Positions 61,629-64,000 of a stretch of DNA of 64,000 bases are shown here, piece after piece (position 1 is the stretch's first letter; each line of letters starts with the position of its first letter). The stretch is from contig NZ_CP022529.1 of assembly GCF_002237595.1 (NCBI RefSeq), positions 3,906,001-3,970,000 on the forward strand, in the 5' to 3' direction. Source of the DNA: Labrenzia sp. VG12. GTDB lineage: Bacteria; Pseudomonadota; Alphaproteobacteria; Rhizobiales; Stappiaceae. The translations under genes and the position numbers were made by a program. The notes beneath the pieces were generated by a model. The model saw nothing but the letters and a program-made list of their open reading frames with translations. It was not told the origin of the DNA and did not search any database.

Positions 61629-62603
61629 ATGCTTGCGCAAACCTTCACGATCGTCGCGCCCGTTTTTGTCCTGATCGGCATCGGATACGCGCTTGCAAAG
61701 TTTCACGTCCTGAAAGACACGGCCAGCGAGGCCCTCGGCCAGTTTGTCTATGTGGTCGCCATCCCGATCCTGATCTTCCGGACGCTGATCGGCGCCGACC
61801 TGTCGTCGGGCTTGCCTCTTGCGCTCTGGGCTACCTATTTCCTGGGCGTCGGCATCGCCTTTGCCCTCGGGTCCGTCATCATCCGCAAGGGCTTTGCACG
61901 AGATGCCCGTGCCGGCGCCATCGGCGGCATATCGGCCACATTCGCCAACACCATCATGGTCGGCCTGCCGCTCATCGCCGCTGTTTACGGCGATGACGGA
62001 CTGGTGCCCCTGCTGCTGATCATCTCGATCCATCTGGCCATCATGACGGTCGGCATGGCGATCATCATGGAACGGGCGGCGGCAATTGACAGCGGCTCGG
62101 AAACCCCTCCGGTCACGCAGATGGCTCTCGGCGCCCTGCGCACGGTGCTCCGGAACCCGCTGGTGATCACGATCGCCATCGCCTTCCTCTGGCGCATGAC
62201 CGGCCTCGACCTGCCCGATATCGGCACGATGGTCCTGGACCGGATTGCCGCAACGGCGCTTCCCCTGGCACTGCTCTCGCTCGGCATGAGCCTGGTGCAA
62301 TATGGCATGCGCGGCAACGTCGTGCCCGGTCTGCTGCTCAGCCTGATCAAGATCGTCATCATGCCGGCAACGGTGTTTGTGTTCGGGGCGTTCGTCTTCC
62401 AGCTGCCTCCGCTCTGGACCGCGGTCGCAACCCTGACCGCGAGCTGCCCAACCGGCGTCAACGCCTATATTTTCGCCAATCGTTACGGCACCGGCCATGC
62501 CATGTCCGCCAATGCGATCACCGTTACCACTCTGATCGCAATTGTCACCACCAGCCTCTGGATCTGGTTCCTGGATCAATGGTTCGGTGCCGCCCTGGGC
62601 TGA
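61629..62603 (+). CDS. AEC-family transporter (auxin efflux carrier type)
   Basis: The 324-residue permease has ten likely spans. The family marks are TIVAPVFVLIGIGYALAKFHVLKD at the N-terminus, FANTIMVGLPLI in the first half and ATALPLALLSLGMSL in the second, with the late SCPTGVNAYIFANRYG. Bacterial members carry malonate, malate and other carboxylates or amino acids. It is divergent from the hybrid kinase and convergent with gluQ. The ATG at 61629 begins the first span. Confidence 0.9.
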   Translation: MLAQTFTIVAPVFVLIGIGYALAKFHVLKDTASEALGQFVYVVAIPILIFRTLIGADLSSGLPLALWATYFLGVGIAFALGSVIIRKGFARDARAGAIGGISATFANTIMVGLPLIAAVYGDDGLVPLLLIISIHLAIMTVGMAIIMERAAAIDSGSETPPVTQMALGALRTVLRNPLVITIAIAFLWRMTGLDLPDIGTMVLDRIAATALPLALLSLGMSLVQYGMRGNVVPGLLLSLIKIVIMPATVFVFGAFVFQLPPLWTAVATLTASCPTGVNAYIFANRYGTGHAMSANAITVTTLIAIVTTSLWIWFLDQWFGAALG

Positions 62604-62610
62604 TAGGCGC

Positions 62611-63495
62611 TCAAAGCCCGATGCGCTTGCGCAGCTCCGCATGGGTAAGACCCGCAGCACGCAAGGCGCGCAGGCTGGTGTCCTGGTTCGACTTTGAAAG
62701 TTTCCGACCATCTTCGGCCAGAACCAGCCGGTGATGCCGATAGACGGGCTGAGGCAGGCCGAGCAACTGTTGCAGGACACGATGAACGCTTGTCGCTTCA
62801 TAAAGGTCGCGACCGCGCAGGACATCGGTGATCCCTTGCCGCGCGTCGTCGACAACCACCGCAAGGTGGTAACTGGTCGGTGTTTCCTTGCGCGCCAGCA
62901 CCACGTCCCCCCAGGCAGCCGCGTTGACCTCCACCTTCGACGGCGGATTGAACAGGGCCTCGCCTTCGGCGCCCGCTTCCTGCCAGAAAAGCGGACTGTC
63001 GACCCTGGCAAGCGCGGCCTTCATGTCGAGCCGCAGCGCAAACGGTGCATCGCTGGCAGCACGCGCGGCAATTTCCTCGCTTGAGAGAACGGTGGTGTCC
63101 CCAGGGTAAAGCGGAGCGCCATCCGGATCGCGCGGCCAGCTTTCGCCGGCGGCTTCCCGGCTTGCGACAAAACGCTTGATTTCCGCCCGGGTCAGATAGG
63201 CCGGGTAGACCAGCCCCATGTCCTGGAGCCGCTCCAACGCGGCCCTGTAGTGCGGAAAGGCCTCCGACTGCCGCAGCACAGGTTCATTGAGCGGCAGGCC
63301 GAGCCAGGCCAGGTCCTCGAACATGTCCCGCTCAAGCTCCGGTGTGCAGCGGGTCTGGTCGATGTCTTCCACGCGCACCAGAAACCGGCCACTCAGAGCG
63401 ACGGCTGCCCGCGCGTTCAAAAGCGCTGACAGGGCATGACCCAGATGAAGATGGCCGTTGGGCGACGGGGCAAAGCGGAAGACAGGGAGTTTCAT
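62611..63495 (-). CDS. gluQ: Glutamyl-queuosine tRNA(Asp) synthetase
   Basis: Attaches glutamate to the queuosine base of tRNA(Asp), a step beyond queuosine made via the queCDE/queF genes at 24-26 kb. The 294-residue protein is a GluRS catalytic domain without an anticodon-binding domain. It has PSPNGHLHLGHA (HIGH-type motif, residues 11-21) and KLSKS near residue 270. The usual zinc cysteines after the HIGH region are missing: the text reads YPAYLTRAEIKR where family members often have YPCFCTR. The ATG opens the domain directly. Confidence 0.94.
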   Translation of the reverse strand: MKLPVFRFAPSPNGHLHLGHALSALLNARAAVALSGRFLVRVEDIDQTRCTPELERDMFEDLAWLGLPLNEPVLRQSEAFPHYRAALERLQDMGLVYPAYLTRAEIKRFVASREAAGESWPRDPDGAPLYPGDTTVLSSEEIAARAASDAPFALRLDMKAALARVDSPLFWQEAGAEGEALFNPPSKVEVNAAAWGDVVLARKETPTSYHLAVVVDDARQGITDVLRGRDLYEATSVHRVLQQLLGLPQPVYRHHRLVLAEDGRKLSKSNQDTSLRALRAAGLTHAELRKRIGL

Positions 63496-63598
63496 GGAAC
63501 AGGTGATGCCGGGTTGACGGAATGGTTTGGATCCTTCAGGTCCTACCTATCATTCCCGCCTCACCGCGCAAGAGCGTGCAAGCAATCCTGTTATCCCG

Positions 63599-64000
63599 AT
63601 GAAACCGATCACGACAGACCAAGACATTCTGGAGGGGCTCGAAGCCCTGATCAGCACCGACAGCCGCCTTGCCGGGATTGCGGACATTGCAGGTGATATT
63701 CCCCTGCGCCGGCGGGCGGCAGATTTTGAAGGCCTGACGCAGATCATCACCGGACAACAGGTTTCAACAGCAAGCGCAGCTGCCATCTTCAAGCGCCTGA
63801 CGGCGCTCGTGACACCGCTGACAGCCGATCGGCTGGGCACGTTTTCCGATGAGGACCTGGCAGGTGCGGGCCTCTCCAAACCGAAAATACGCACGCTGCG
63901 CGCCGTATCCCTTGCCTGCGGCGACGGGCTCGATCTCGGCGGCCTGGCGCAAGCGCCGGCGGATGAAGCCCATGCGCGCCTTTGCGAGATCAAGGGAATC
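63599..64000 (+). CDS. DNA-3-methyladenine glycosylase, AlkA-like (cut by window end)
   Basis: Only the first 134 codons are in the window. They contain the helical N-terminus and the helix-hairpin-helix region start: FEGLTQIITGQQVSTASAAAIFKRLTALV and AGLSKPKIRTLRAV, matching HhH-GPD base-excision glycosylases of the AlkA group that remove alkylated purines. The catalytic Asp lies beyond the edge. The frame is open to the end of the window and starts with ATG at 63599. Confidence 0.85.
   Translation, partial: MKPITTDQDILEGLEALISTDSRLAGIADIAGDIPLRRRAADFEGLTQIITGQQVSTASAAAIFKRLTALVTPLTADRLGTFSDEDLAGAGLSKPKIRTLRAVSLACGDGLDLGGLAQAPADEAHARLCEIKGI

Overview
The window is a piece of a GC-rich alphaproteobacterial chromosome. 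The gene content and order (acnA and a ccm cytochrome c maturation operon with a DUF1223 gene, glnK-amtB, bdhA, a MipA/OmpV porin-like protein, a GLG1-like cysteine-rich protein, queCDE/queF with a GluQ synthetase) point to the Hyphomicrobiales, perhaps a marine Stappiaceae (Roseibium/Labrenzia) relative. That placement is inference from gene content only. No phage, insertion sequence, CRISPR array or rRNA was seen; there is one tRNA.

Left part (1-17.9 kb): a secreted gamma-glutamyltransferase, a membrane protein plus TetR pair with a near-palindromic operator, a ThuA-like/Gfo-Idh sugar pair behind a LacI-type palindrome, tRNA-Gly(GCC), a ProX-type editing protein, a CnoX-Lon domain-Trm112 run, an unrecognised Cys-containing 384-residue protein, YggT, MipA/OmpV, a secreted pentapeptide-repeat protein, a patatin-3-hydroxybutyrate dehydrogenase operon, and three related multi-span membrane proteins on the minus strand.

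Middle (18-34 kb): ispG-pdxY-DUF429, a candidate LAS metallopeptidase, a TetR/MBL-like operon with a clear operator, two small secreted proteins, the preQ0/queuosine genes queC-queD-queE and queF (gluQ lies at 62.6 kb and acts at the end of the same pathway), a membrane-anchored AraC regulator divergent from a secreted amidohydrolase, and aconitase. Two copies of a palindromic repeat of about 105 bp lie at 15.0 and 26.1 kb.

34-48 kb: acnA is followed by an overlapping operon DUF4129-DUF4350-MoxR-DUF58-SpoIIM-RDD and then a tandem array of four homologous membrane proteins, the first interrupted by an in-frame stop. Only after these come ccmAB, an inverted LysE-type exporter, and ccmCDG. The array and its MoxR-type operon form the most interesting candidate system in the window.

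48-64 kb: DUF1223, a cation diffusion facilitator, a solitary ABC permease, a HAD phosphatase, two tandem ammonium channels with PII (glnK) behind a sigma-54-like promoter, a long perfect inverted repeat, a solute-binding protein coupled to DUF924, TusA-like, PhhB, a low-molecular-weight phosphatase, PAP2, a DsbA-like isomerase, a cytosolic hybrid kinase, an AEC carrier, gluQ, and the start of an AlkA-like glycosylase cut by the window edge.
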